64,000 nucleotides of DNA from Trissonchulus latispiculum (lineage: Eukaryota > Nematoda > Enoplea > Enoplida > Ironidae): contig JASAND010028045.1 in NCBI GenBank assembly GCA_030248195.1, positions 24,389 to 88,388 on the forward strand. The letters run 5' to 3'. This document shows, piece by piece, positions 1 through 12,181 of the stretch. Numbering within the stretch: the first letter of the stretch is position 1; each line of letters begins with the position of its first letter. Under the pieces are notes generated by a model. The model worked only from the letters and a program-made list of their open reading frames with translations, ran no database searches and was not told the DNA's origin. The position numbers were made by a program, and so were the translations under genes.

Positions 1-1420
1 TTTGATATACACTTCCTGCTAAACATAAACTTGCTTATTTTTCAACATTGATTCCAGTAATGACTGTTGCACACCTGAAATTCACGCACAACTAAGACGT
101 CTACACAATTCTGACAAGCCAGCGATGAGTGAGCGTAGATGGCTCCAAAAAGTTTCATCGCTCCTTTCATTGCCACTGCTGTCCCTGATCGCAGGCGCTC
201 CAAGTTTATTTCTGACAGGTTCGTCCAACCTGCGACTGGACAGACAGTTTCAGGTCCAAAGAGGTATTTAGGTTTAATTCTGTAGTAATAGTGCCACTTT
301 TGACGATGGCAACGGTTCCAGTGCTTTAGTTACGTATATGGTGGTGAACACCTTATCACAAGAAGCATCGGCCACCAGTGGATGGGCTATTTTGATTACT
401 TCTCTCAGCAGCGCAAGGGACCCTGACTCTTCCTGATCAGGGTTGTCTGCATCGATCATGAGGATCAGATCACTGCATCAAACTAAATGTTTGATTGCGC
501 CTTTCATGGAAATTACAATGTATTGCAATTGCAATATAGCCGCTCGAAATTAAGTTCGGGCAAGCATGTCCAGCCTGAACCTGGACAAACAAAGAGCTGG
601 ATGGCCCGAACAAATATTTTGGTTTGATTCGATAGTACGTTTTATTGCCATTTGTGACAATAGCCGCACCTCCCAGTGCTTTATGGATGTAAACTGTTAT
701 GACTGCCTTTTCTCCATTAGATCGGCCAACAATGAAAACACCAGCTCGACAAATTCTTGGAACAATGGAAACCGACATTCATCCTGGCCAAAGTTATCGT
801 CATCGATCAAAGTATCACTTGCTTTTCGCTTCAAAGCACCTGAAACAGCCGAAATAGAATGATTGCTAGCTATTTTGATTGGTTCATGAATTGACCCTCA
901 GCACAACAAGTATAAATTAAGCGTTTTGAAATTAAAGCCATTTCTTTCGCCAACTGTCAAATGGTTATTCTTTGTAGCGCTGTTCAAATTTCAGAGTACC
1001 TTTTGGGATACCTTTTTCAAACCAATCCAACTTGTTTCTGCAGCGTCTCAAGGACGCAGCAGAAACAGCAATTAGTTGTTGCTATCAGAAGGCCCAACTG
1101 TGACAATAACTTTACTTCAAAGAGGTTTGTCTTTGCCTGGGCACTGTTTACCTTCCCCGTTGTGGCAAACGTTGTTGAACGAGATCTGGTATTGCCACAC
1201 CTTTTCGGGGAGCTGGGCTAGATAGACCACACGTCTGCAAATACCAACCGTTTGCCTGTTCTTGAGTATGGATTATTTCAGTTGTGTTACCAGATTACAG
1301 GAATCTATGCATGATTGCACCAAGACGGCACCAAAATATTTGATTACACCATTCATGGAAATCCCAAGACTTGCTGGACATAGACTGTTCTAAACGCTAT
1401 TTCCACAGAAGCCTAGCGCA
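1..1420 (-). repeat. Degenerate repeat modules with a recurring coding-like stretch
   Basis: Two kinds of module are visible. One (about 60-300, 490-660 and 1304-1370) reads on minus YYRIKPKYLFGP followed, with frame breaks, by NLSEINLERLRSGTAVAMKG. The other (960-1260) recurs at 10150-10430. The peptide match among copies suggests an old protein-coding origin, but each copy is broken. No family is recognised. Confidence 0.5.
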
Positions 1421-2135
1421 GAAAAAGAAGCACAGATACAAAGGACGGGTTGGAATAAACGAAATCCAAACAGTACCAATTTCCTTTTGACAATATATGA
1501 AGGAATGGATAGGGTTGTCAGTCGTCATTTTTTATTTTTGGAATGAAAGCCAAAATTTACAAATTCAATTTTTTGGGGGCGAAAACGATTTTAGTTCTTT
1601 TGGCTCCAAATCCAATGAGGCGAAAGAAAAGCAGCGGATTTAGGAATTGCAGCTTAAAACGTGGTGTGCATGCTGCTGAGAAGAATACTCCAACCATATG
1701 CAGGTGTACAAAATTCGACCAAAATTGCTATCGTCAAAAAGCTGAAAATTGATTAGGGGTGCAATATAGGTCCCAGTGTAAAATGCTTTACATCATTAGA
1801 TTTTGGTCAAAGATGGGTAATTTTCGAAAAAATCCATGACATTTTGAAAATCATGGCAACTTTATCTCTAGCGAATGTTGACACCTACAAAGTTCCCAAA
1901 CTTCAAAGGGAAAATTTTTCGTATTGAGCGACTCACGACGTATAGCCAGTCAAAATTCAGAAAGCCGTAGAGATCAAAGGATTGTGGACATTAGAGAAAT
2001 TAATAAGTTCGAACTTGAGAGTTCTTTAACCGAAACTGCTATAATTTGTTGTGTAAAGGTTTTCATTACCCACGAAACGTTTTCTGAATCACTATTATTT
2101 CTAACGTTTACAAATCCTTCCTGGTCATAGAAAAG
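1421..2135. other. No gene seen
   Basis: AT-rich DNA with short unremarkable open frames on both strands; nothing resembling a protein family or an RNA gene. Confidence 0.5.
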
Positions 2136-2139
2136 CGTC

Positions 2140-2535
2140 ACCCTTTGAAGCTTGCATGGAAAATTTCAAGACCTTCTTTTCATGAGAAAAAAGAACCCAT
2201 CAGGATAGTTAAAAATACACTTTATCTAAAACCAATTCTGATTCATAAATAAAACGATTTGCCTGTCAATATCTTTGAGTCAGGCTTTAGTTGGCGCATT
2301 ACTGAATTAGAACGTACCTTTATAAGCGGACTGCGTGAGGATCTGCCTTTTGTGTATTAAGAATGTAATGAGACCGCTTTATCGCATGTTGTCAAAAGTT
2401 ACATTGTGGAACAAATCCCACAGCATGAATATATTTGCAGAGCATGTATTTTCAAAAGTATAATTTTTCAACAATAGACACTAAGAATACTGAAAAATAT
2501 TTATAAATCATTCTTGCGCTAGAAATTAGTAACAT
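2140..2535. repeat. Left copy of a segmental duplication flanking a MITE
   Basis: Collinear with 11355-11795: shared GCTTGCATGGAAAATTTCAA, GCTTTAGTTGGC..ATTACTGAAT, AAGAATGTAAT and a shared MITE start at the right edge. With the module at 960-1260 it forms a duplicated unit of roughly 1.8 kb. Confidence 0.6.
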
Positions 2536-2879
2536 CAAGAGTACATAATAACTAAGAGTGTGACAAGCGTCAAGCTCTTAGTTATTAGGCTTGTGGACAT
2601 GATATGCATAATAACGGCTGACCCCCCCCCACAAATTAGACCCATCACTTCAAAGAAATTCGCACGCTATGCTTGTGTGCTGAAGCTCGTAACAGACGCA
2701 CATTGCGCCAACTTAGTAGTTGTGTTTTCGAGCTTTAGAACGTAGGCATAGCGTGCGAATTTCTTTGAAGTGATGGGTCTAATTTGTGGGGGGTCAGCCG
2801 TTATCGTGCAGATCATGTCCACAAGCCTAATAACTAAGAGCTTAACGCTTGTCACACTCTTAGTTATTATGTACTCTTG
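2536..2879. mobile_element. Fold-back MITE, intact, 344 bp
   Basis: Nearly the whole element is palindromic: ends CAAGAGTACATAATAACT and the reverse complement, then GACCCATCACTTCAAAGAA arms around a small centre. GTAACAT flanks both ends exactly (2529-2535 and 2880-2886). No coding capacity. Such elements are mobilised by a transposase encoded elsewhere; none is seen in the window. Confidence 0.9.
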
Positions 2880-3730
2880 GTAACATTTATTGTATAAAGA
2901 TTTGTCCGCTTTGAGTAAGTTACCATATCCAACATGTGTCAGTTTGTATTTGTAGAGGACTTGTGCACGAAATTGGAAAAAGATAGCAACACTTTTACAA
3001 ACTAGATTAACACATAGGGATGTAGTGCTGTTCACCACTTTAATAGGCAATTTCTTTCGCTTAAGGGGGAGTAAACTTTTGGCCAAACATCTTTCGATTT
3101 GATTCATTTTTAGCACGAATATAAAGCATGTGCGTGGGTGGGCAAAAACGTATCCACTCGTTGGGTCTTAGCTGCCTTCCTGTGATCCGCTATGCTTCGA
3201 AGAACCCGGCCAGGCTTTGGCAGAGCACGACATATTCGGAAACATGTACTCCCTAATGGTTGGAGAGCGCTGCTAACAACTGTCTAAAATTTGGACAATT
3301 TTGACCGCCGAATCAAATAATTTAATGCGGGTGCGAGCCCAGATGCTAAAACTTCGCGTGAGCATAAACCCCATAGGTCTCCAAAGTTGTGCCTAATATG
3401 AAGGATGTGGATTATAGGAAACACTTAGGAATCTGATACTTCATACTATTTTGTCTACGCACATGCTTGCAAGAAAGTATTGAAATCCAACAAACCTTGG
3501 GCAACCCCATTTTAGTCGCCCACGATTTCAGGTGGTGATATCCCTTTGTGCAGTGATTGTTTGATTAACGCAATAACTTTGTTAATTCTTTGAGTCGAAT
3601 ACATCATTTAAATATACATCTATGCTAATACATCTACATAATTCATCTATACATCACTTAAAAACTTACAATGTGTAACTTGAGCTTAATATATGGAACA
3701 AGCAAAACAAACATATTTCTGGCGCACCAC

Positions 3731-4107
3731 CAAGAGTACAGAATAGGAGAGTCAGAGTGTGCCACTAAACACACTCTAATGTTATCAGAGAAAAATATGC
3801 TCGATTCGCTAACGGCCCACTCCCCCGCAAATAAGACCATAGGGACTGACCCCCCCGCAAATCAGCACCTGGTCGAAATGAGGGGTACGCTCACTCGCTC
3901 TATGTTAATGTGTTTAAGCTCGAAAACACAAGCAGTGTGTTAGCTACTTTTGTGCCTGATTCGAGCTTTCGAACACAAACATAGCGCACAAAATTCTGTG
4001 AAGTGATGGGTCTAATTTGCGGGGGTGGGGTTATCCAGCAGAGTATAGTTTTTGCTCTGATAACGTAGAGTATGCCTAGTGGCACACTCTTTTATTATGT
4101 ACTCTTG
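3731..4107. mobile_element. Fold-back MITE, intact, 377 bp
   Basis: Same terminal CAAGAGTAC/GTACTCTTG as the 2536 element, with different subterminal arms (TGTGCCACTA, TTTTTGCTCTGATAAC). Perfect 7-bp duplication GCACCAC at 3724-3730 and 4108-4114. Confidence 0.9.
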
Positions 4108-4114
4108 GCACCAC

Positions 4115-4431
4115 TAAGAGTTCATAATATAGCAGGTGCTCTGTTATCAGCTGCAGGTATATGCTCTGTTCGCGAACGTTTGCATTCACTTCAAAGAAAT
4201 TTGGCCGCTACGCCTGCATGCTGAAGCTCGAAAACACAACTACTCAGTTAGTTCAATGTTCACCTGTTCTGAGCTTTAGAACGCAAGGATAGCTTTCGTT
4301 TTTCTTTGAAGTGAGCATACACACTTGTGGAGAGGCGTCAGCCGTCAATAGCGCGCAGAGCAAGTACCTGCAGCTGAAAGCAACAGAAAGCCTGCCAGCT
4401 GTTACACTCTTTTATGTATTATGTACTCTTG
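4115..4431. mobile_element. Fold-back MITE inserted directly beside the previous one, 317 bp
   Basis: It begins immediately after the GCACCAC duplication of the 3731 element and is followed by GTACCAC (4432-4438). Ends TAAGAGTTCATAAT and ATTATGTACTCTTG; internal arms ACTTCAAAGAAAT and TTTCTTTGAAGTG. Confidence 0.85.
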
Positions 4432-4564
4432 GTACCACCTAAATATGCATTGTCAATCTTTAAACACGATTTTCTCAAAACTGTAGATTCACCCAAAATT
4501 TCCTTTTGTGCTGTTCTAGGAACGACATGTGGACCGCGGGGCGTTTTTGCATTTGTCTTAGTGG

Positions 4565-4790
4565 CCTTTAATGGTTCAAGAAGTTAACAAAGTGCCCGGC
4601 GACACAGAAGTTTGCCACTTTGCAGTGGGTTTTCTCTATACTGAAAAAGTTTTAGCCAAAACGGAGAAAAAATCTCCCCGCAATAGTGCGAATTTTTATC
4701 CTGCCAAAAATCACGGGAATCCAATGGGTAGTTTTTCGGAAATCGATGTTCAAAACAAAATAATTGCAATATCGCAGTTTTGACTGGCCC
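4565..4790 (-). repeat. Dispersed core repeat, copy 1
   Basis: A block of about 200 bp, shared with 36846-37040 and 56006-56220 in the opposite orientation. Common words are TTTGAACATCGATTTC-like, GCGAATTTTxATCC and AAAACTTTTxCAGT. Non-coding as seen; probably an eroded transposon piece. Confidence 0.5.
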
Positions 4791-6791
4791 CAGATTGTTA
4801 GAATGCACGAAAAGAGTTTTCTGCAGTTTTAGCTAGTTTTGTAAAAGGATTGAATCCGTGAGATTGAAAAATATCCGAAAGGAAACCAGCACCTTAAGGA
4901 GGTAATTCCTTTTGGGCACCTATTGTTGATTGACGGCTCAAATCAAGATGAAATTTGACGAAACTTTCCAAAAAAGTTCTTTTAGCGTTATACCATCCTA
5001 TGCGCAGCCCGATTTAATTTCAATTCAGGTTTGTTTTTTTGAAATTTTTCGCAGTTGTGCATCAGCCGCATAGTCATGGCTATATTAATTTCATCTCGTT
5101 AAACTATTTATTTTTGCTTTAGGAAACGTCTTTCAGCGTTACCTGTCGTGAAAGTACCGCCGACTTATACGTGTTATGCCGAATTTTCAAACTATCTAAT
5201 TAGTCGGCAAGCAAATTTGCCGATTACTGGTAATGGCAACGGCTTTTGCCGATTGCACATAGTCTGCAAATCTGCTTGCCGAATTATAAAGAAATGGCAA
5301 GGACTTCTCGCCGAATACTTAAAATATTGCATTTTGCAATATTCCTGTAATGTTACTCTTAAAATATACAAAACTGAATGCAATGTATTGAAATTACTTA
5401 TTTGCATTTTTCGTAATATTTCAAATTAAGCAGTTTAAACTTAATTTTCTAGAACTGCTCTTTTTATCTGACAGCTTTGGCTAATCCAGCTTTGGGATGG
5501 GTAGAAAACACTGTAACCTGCAGAAAAGATTTGTTAGTAGATTAAATACTTAGAAACCCTTTGTCCACTGTTCCCATGCAGACAGCTTGAAAAATATTTA
5601 GAACGGGGATAAGCACAAGCTTTATATCGACTCACTGTACAAAGTGTTGACCATACGTTCACCCCCCCCAGAGGGGTCTCTCACTCCCCCCAGAATCCGA
5701 ATTTTTCCAGCAAAAAACCGGAAAAATCCGGTTTTTCGGTGGCCTTCGGCCGCCCTTCACCCCCCCAGAACTTCCCCTCCTGCACATGTCTGGTGTTGAG
5801 GATGCTCAATTTGCAAGGCGGTTGTTCGCTGAATGGCAGCTTGTATGGTCTTTGTAGTTCCCAGTGTGGATATGATCTCCCTTGGCAGATTGGCGAATTC
5901 TAAGTTGTTGTTGGCGGTGCCAACAACATAGCTTCATAAGGAGTCAGTTTCAGAGAAGAAAGAAAGCTTCTATTTATCTGAAACAAGGCAAACTTAGGTT
6001 CCCAGGTAAAATTGGTAGTACCGGATTCTCCCAACCAGATTCCTAGCATTATTTAGACGGAGACATTAGTTTGTCAACCGCACCTTGTGTTTTGGGATGG
6101 CGAGGACAGCGGCTTATTTAGCTCAGTACTGGAAACATTTGCTTCAGAGCCAGCATTTCTCCATTGACAAATTCCGAATTCAAAGGAGCATTGCCATCAA
6201 CTTAAAATCCGCACAAGAAGAATCCTGAGGAGCGAATGTAAACAAGCACCGGCAAGTCTCAGGAAATTAAAGCATTAGATTTGATAAGATTGAAACATGT
6301 GAACTGAGAGTTGTATTTCAAACGACTACCTTTTACTGCTGCAATAACTCACTCAATACAATCGAATCATCCACCTTATACATATGTTCTAACACCAGAA
6401 TTCTTCGATGCAATACGTGATCAAATCACAACACTAAGTAGTGCCATATAATTGATGGTAGTGGATGCTTCCGCTACTAGTCTGCTTTGTGTTGTGATTT
6501 CAGCCGCTGTTGTAGTCGTACTTGGATAGAATTAGAATTTTTAGATAGAACGAGTAGTCGTTTGATACGACATGTTTAGTGAGTTTCTAACAAGATAGGT
6601 TTATCTTATTTCCGGACGAAATATACTAAACTGCGCGGACAATCTGTAAATTAATCCGACTGTTTTTAGACAATTACGGACTGCCTTAATTTAATCCCTG
6701 CATTTTAGACAATCTATTTACAAAGTAATTCTCAGTCGATTTGAATATGTTTGAATTAGAATTTGAATATTTTCACTCGTTGATACAAGCA
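4791..6791. other. No gene seen; one C-rich patch
   Basis: AT-rich intergenic DNA. 5658-5780 has repeated runs of C and G around a small hairpin (CCGGAAAAATCCGG). Similar GGGGGTCT-rich patches occur at 25320-25680 and 33290-33420. No coding signal. Confidence 0.5.
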
Positions 6792-6903
6792 TTCTATCGG
6801 GACCCCCCCCCCGAAACGAGTGAACATATGCAAGAGCATGGCTCGCAAGCTGATAACACAGAGCCTGCCAGATGTCACACGCTTTATACATTTTGTACTG
6901 TTG
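6792..6903 (-). mobile_element. Right-arm remnant of the MITE family
   Basis: A C-run and GCTGATAACACAGAG lead to GTCACACGCTTTATACATT and a diverged terminus ending GTACTGTTG. It finishes 7 bp before the stop codon of GPCR F on the opposite strand, so it would lie in the 3' UTR of that gene. Confidence 0.6.
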
Positions 6904-6910
6904 GTATAGG

Positions 6911-8325
6911 TTAACGTTTAGGTAATGCATTAGTAATTCCGGAAATTGCGCAACCATGATGGTGGTGTACTCTGTTCGTCCAAGGTCCAGTTTCCATATG
7001 ATGAACATCGGTGGCAAACTTTTTACAGCAAAGTTTTTGCTTAACAACAGCTTGAAATCCTGGGTTTGCAAAATAGTTCAGTAACGGATTGGAGAACCCC
7101 CAGCTTATAACTAAAATGTCATAAACAGTCCAAGCAAATGCACTCCCTTCACCATCATAAATTAATACTATTTCCAAAGTAGCTTGTCGCCACAGTAGTA
7201 AGCAACTCAGTAAAATAGCACCAGTAAAACATTGCCAGAAGATTTTAATTTGTTTAGAAATGCTTAAGGAATTGTTGCTGATGCTTTTCTTGAATCTTAA
7301 ACGAATAACGGAAGGAACATATATTGCTAACGCCACTGCTACAGCCACCAAAATAAACCCATTTCCAAAAGCAGACGTGGTTGGGTCTTCTGCGAAACTG
7401 TCTCTACACAGGCTATTTTTGAATGTTCCCGTTACAACTAAACCGAAAGCATAACTGTATCCAATTGCGGCACACATCAGCACTAGTACCTTACTTCCAG
7501 AGGCGGATATATATACTTTTGCCTGGCTTGGATAAAAGATCCCTCCGAACCTGGCAATACCTGTTGCCGCATAAATGAGGCAGTTACTGAAAAGTCCACC
7601 CATGGAAATTACATGGTTAATCAAGGCTACTATGTAATTCATATGCTCATTGGTTTCAGGACACCGAATTATCATTAGATCAACTGCAATAAGCTGAAAT
7701 TGTCTTATGAAACTAGACATAAGCATTGAACTGTCACAAACTGACGTGGCCAAAACGATAGGCGTAAAGGAATCAGTTCGAAGCTTCTTTACGATCAAAA
7801 CTGTTCCAGTCAACAGGATCTGTGAAGACAGAGAGAATCCATATGCCAAGCAGAAATAATAGTGACGAACATAGTATTCATCCGTCTGGTATGCCCAAAA
7901 ACCTAAAATACAATGAAGCAACCAGCTTCCATAGACACATGCAATTGTTAACAAACTACTTTTACCAAGAGTACGTAATACATAAGAGTATGACTAGCGT
8001 CATACTAATACTAATAATACTTGTCATGTAATACTTTGCACGCTATCGGCTAACGTTATCCCTCCTTAAATCAGGCCCCCGTTGACCCCGCCCCTACACA
8101 TGTACTGAGTCTAAGCGGGGGATCGGGGTCTATGTTAGTATACTTAAATGTTAAACTTGACGGGGCCCCAATTTGTGTATGGGGTCTAAAGCTTGTATGA
8201 TTTACACGTCTGTGTACAAAATGTACAAGCACGAGCCCGATCCCCCGACAAACACATTGTAAACTAGCCAACTAATGTCCCAACATCTTACCAGACGCGT
8301 TTGTAGTGTTTAAATCAATTGCCAT
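6911..8325 (-). CDS. Seven-transmembrane GPCR F (orphan chemoreceptor-like), two exons, 5' junction damaged
   Basis: The main exon (about 7963 down to 6911) is open for 347 codons and encodes seven hydrophobic segments. TM3 ends in TGIARFGG, at the place of the DRY motif. TM7 has SNPLLNYF, matching NPxxY. A short Cys/Lys-rich and His-rich tail follows. The first ORF codon is TTG and there is no early ATG, so the N-terminus must come from upstream. A 34-nt exon fits at 8325-8292: it encodes MAIDLNTTNAS, with two N-glycosylation sequons, and ends at donor G|GTAAGA. The same exon is conserved in copy F'. In F the old acceptor region has been replaced by a MITE (7966-8255), and I find no acceptor in the right phase. 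Ligand unknown. The gene may be recently inactivated or may use another 5' exon. Confidence 0.75.
7966..8255. mobile_element. Truncated MITE sitting on the exon 2 boundary of GPCR F
   Basis: It starts CAAGAGTACGTAATACATAA and contains the same arms as the element at 46968 (GGGGGATCGGG, GTACAAGC, ATCCCCCG), but lacks the final terminus. Compared with copy F' (18505-18535) it replaces about 17 bp that hold the splice acceptor of the receptor. Confidence 0.8.
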
Positions 8326-8770
8326 CGTGAATCGGTATAATCGTTAATCCCAACAAACGAAACTACATCAAGCGGTTTAGGCATGATCGCAGCAGTACAA
8401 GTAGTAGTACAAGCAGGAACCGGAACAAAATTAGATTGCCTTCAGCTTGCTAATACCAAAGCACCAGCATAGTAGCAATGATTTCTAAAACAATACTGGT
8501 AATAAGCTAACTCGTTTCCATAGCTTCAGTGTCTTTGTCAAAATGTTAGGAATTTTGAAAAATGCGCTGCTTGCGAGTTGCGATACGAGCTTGTAAAAAG
8601 AATACCCTTCAATTAACATTCAGCTAACACTTCAAAAAATTTGTTCAGCTAAAACTATGTGACTGCTTCAGCAGTAGCTATCAGAGTAAAGCCTTATTTC
8701 AGTTGATTCTAATGAGAACAATCAAATCTGTGCAATACCACCCTTTTCCTGAGGCAAACGCTAGCAGTTC
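8326..8770. promoter_or_regulatory. Conserved 5' flank of GPCR F
   Basis: About 195 bp directly upstream of the F start (8326-8520) are nearly identical to 18604-18792 beside F', and 8415-8760 matches 18837-19240. It therefore belongs to the duplicated unit and should contain the receptor promoter. No named motif is recognised. Confidence 0.5.
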
Positions 8771-10140
8771 TATGAAATTTGTTAATCTAGCTCGCTAGAT
8801 GTTAGATGTGATTGCACGTGATGTTAGATGTGATTCCATGTCAACCACTTAATAATAACTAAAATGTTACAATTTCTGCTCAAGACATGGACGAGACTAA
8901 ATGGAGAATGACGGTAAAGCTAAAAATTCACGAAAAACAGGAACGTTCCCATTAAATATCCTTTTTAGGTTAAAATTGATCAGTTTTGGATTTTCGAATG
9001 TGAACGAGAACAGGAGTTGAAGATCTCTGCAACCTTGTGAATTGATAGTTCGTTAGATCCACACAGTCTGATACAACTTAGACGGAACCTTGATACAGTA
9101 CAGAAAGGGAAAACGAAGGAGGACTAAAACAAATAATTTTTCTATGGAAGAATTGAGCTTCTAGTGTACTGGACCCGCAACACGTTTTGCAGCGAACAGG
9201 TAAGTCAGCCTATCGAATTGGAACATTGTGAACCAAGACCAAAAAGTCTGACTTCCGTTGATGCCAGGTAAAAGAAACAGATCATTGGAGCGGTCTGAAA
9301 GCAAAAACCAGAAATCTCGGAATGAGCAAACTGAGTGGGTTTTGGGAAACTGAGATATGTCAGGGAAGAAACTCGCCAAAATTTGGGCATGACAGAGCTA
9401 GCTGGCTAGAAAAGAGTGACTTTTGAAAGAGCTAACCTTGACTTTTCCTCTTTAACACTTTCTTGAAAAGGATTGAGTTAGCTTTAACTCTAATCTACCC
9501 TGGATTTTGCATTTACAAGCAGTTATTTGCAGTATACCAATGCCTAATATTTTACTATGTATATATTATAACTATCATATTCTGAACGATTGTTCATAGT
9601 TCGCACAAATAAGTTTTGAGTTTGTTGTATGTTGGAATGCCATGCAAATTTTGCATAAAAATAAATTTTTGAAAACTCAGTAACATTAGTATGGTTGGAT
9701 TCGTATGGTTTGCAATGCATCTACACAAAATTTCAAGCATTTTGGTAGAAATTTGAGCGAGCTATGCTCAGATAAATAACATTAATCAGCATTTTAGGTA
9801 CCTCCGAGGTAATAATTTTAGTGCCAGTTCAGTCCCTTAAATGCTTTCGTGAATCAAGCGTTACTTTTTAGTGTGAAATCACTAGAAATGGTCACTAAAA
9901 CAGTTCCTAAAATGCTAAAAGTGTCCCTAAACTTAGGGTCCTAAAGTAAGTATACTAAATTTTTGTGAATAAGCCTAAAAGTTTCAAGTGTCTACTAACA
10001 CTAAAAGTTCCCTAAAACAGCCCCTAAACACCCCTAAAAGCATTGTGAATATGGCCCCGGATCCCCTACAACAACTGCGAATTAGTTCTAATCTCTTTTC
10101 GGAAAACCCAAAGAAATAAAGTTTTAGACTTTAAATTCGC
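8771..10140. other. No gene seen
   Basis: Intergenic AT-rich DNA. 9840-10050 has a loose repetition of CCTAAA-type words. No ORF of family likeness. Confidence 0.5.
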
Positions 10141-10149
10141 CAACTAGAA

Positions 10150-10760
10150 TTTGCGCCCGTTCATATCTCAGGGTACCTCGGGATATCTTGTGCAAACAAA
10201 TCCAGCTTGTTTCTGGAGCGTCACAAGGACGCAGCAGAAATGCCATAGTTGTTGCCATCAGAAGGTCGAACCTTTTCCAACAACTTTGCCACAAAGCGAT
10301 GCGACTCTGCCTGGGGACTTCTCGCCTCCCCCGTTGTCACAAAAGTTGTGGTAGGGGATTTGGTATTGCCACAGCTTCCCGGTGAGCTGCGCTAGATAGA
10401 TCAAAGATCGGCAAAGATCCACTGTTTGGCTGTTGGCGTAATGAAAACCTTTAATTTCAAAATTTGATTGTCTTTAAATGTTGTCAGGACATCCCGACGG
10501 ACACGCACTTTGTTGTTGATACACGTGGATGATCTCATTTGTTTCGTGCGAGTATGGGAGTCGTTGCATGATGACTCTTGAATGACTGTAGATGGCACCA
10601 AAAACATTCATTGCTCCTTTCATTGCCACTGCAGTCCCTGATCGCAGGCGCTCCAAATTTATTTCTGACAGGTTCGTCCAATCTGCGACTGGACAGACTC
10701 TAGAATCAGTTTCAGGTCCAAAGAGGTATTTAGGTTTAATTCTGTAGAGTTTAGGTTTAA
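10150..10760 (-). repeat. Second copy of the repeat modules from 1-1420
   Basis: 10150-10430 matches 960-1260 and 10560-10760 matches 60-300. On minus, 10905-10474 is open for 143 codons and reads SSSDMDLTPVHTSGLFALL, then YRIKPKYLFGP twice through a small tandem duplication, then NLSEINLERLRSGTAVAMKG. This is the longest open version of the module. It may be a real exon of an unknown gene or a remnant. Confidence 0.5.
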
Positions 10761-10779
10761 TTCTGTAGACCTCTCGCTC

Positions 10780-11203
10780 TTCATCAAGCAGAGCGAAAAG
10801 CCCAGAGGTATGGACGGGCGTCAGATCCATGTCCGAGGATGACAACTGCGGAGACGGGCCTGGTAAAGACTGAGGACGCGGCCCCAATGACCGTCCAGCA
10901 CTCACAGTTTCCAGCCTATAACAACAGAAAACAAACTGAAAAACGGAATCGTACGAAACGTGTTATATTATCTAAACTACATATTTTTTTTACATCTGTT
11001 TCCCATTGCTGTCGCACGTTGTTCGCGTTGACAGAGACTAGACAGAGTGTCATACTCTTATCATTGTGTACTCTTGGTAGTATGTATTGTATTTTCTGGA
11101 TGGATGCTGGTATTTTACTGCATGCCTACGCCGAATCCCGCCAAACCTAACATAGCTTTCTACTTAGTTGTGTATGACTCATGTGTGATAGAACATTGTT
11201 GAT
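10780..11203. repeat. Direct repeat W, copy 1
   Basis: About 425 bp, repeated at 12182-12613 with high similarity. Contains the coding-like DMDLT..HTSGL segment (minus) and a MITE terminal remnant (11047-11076). Confidence 0.7.
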
Positions 11204-11354
11204 TAGTTAGGTAGGTAGTTTAGGAAAGTTCTAAGCAATTTACTGGTAATCGCACTACCTCACAGTCTCTGGTCAAGTTTCGGACACTTAGACTGGGGTT
11301 AAATAGGATGACTTGCAACTTTTTCTGAATGACTCGTTTTTCTAAGGTTGCAAT

Positions 11355-11795
11355 TTTTTTAGATCCAAAGCAGCACCTTTCGAAGTTTGCATGGAAAATT
11401 TCAAAAACTTCTTCTCATGAGAAGAACGCATAAGGCTGGTTCATAAAACACGGATTTTATGCCAGCTATCTTGAAGCACTTTTCACAATCCAGCTATTAT
11501 AAAGACTACTTTTCTAAAGCTAAACGTTTATGAAGAAAACAATTTAGCTTTCCACATTGTTAGCCAGAGCTTAGTTGGCAGATTACTGAATTTATTTGGA
11601 GCTTACCTTTATTAGCTGGCTTCGTCTGAATCTTTTGTTTATGTAAGAATGTAATTAGAATTAAATGACACATCATCGCATGTTTTTAATGGTACATTAT
11701 GGAACAAATCACATGCAACACGTCTATATTTGTAGTGAAGTCATTTACAACAGAGTAGAGTTTCAAACATTTGTTGTTAACACTACCTTTCTCGT
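11355..11795. repeat. Right copy of the segmental duplication
   Basis: Matches 2140-2535 with moderate divergence and, like it, ends at a MITE of the same subfamily. Confidence 0.6.
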
Positions 11796-11998
11796 CAATA
11801 GTACATAATAACTGGAGTGTGGCAAGCGCCACGCTCTTAGTTATTATGCTTGCGACATGATCTGCACGATAACGGCGGACCCCCACCCAACAAATTAGAC
11901 CCATCACTTCAAAGAAATTAGCACGCTATGCCTACGTTAAAAACTCGAAAATGCAACTACTCAGTTTGTCCGTCAGACACAAGTGTGTCTGCTGCGAG
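11796..11998. mobile_element. Left half of a MITE
   Basis: GTACATAATAACT, the subterminal hairpin TAACT..GAGTGTGG, a C-run and GACCCATCACTTCAAAGAA match the left half of the 2536 element. The right arm is missing after about 11998. Confidence 0.75.
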
Positions 11999-12181
11999 CT
12001 TCAGCGAATCAAGTAAGTTTATGTCGCATGATGACTTTACTCATAATTGTGTATGTGTGGATGTATGGGTGATGGCGGACAGCCCCCAACGATGAAATTA
12101 AGTGCGATAGTTTAGTGCATCACTGCTGTTAGTATATACATGACCTAATAAAACTGATGGAAATAATTTAGTAAAGATTAC

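Noticed and set aside
2667..3116. 149-codon minus-strand frame
   Set aside because: It runs through the palindromic MITE, so the frame is a by-product of the repeat.
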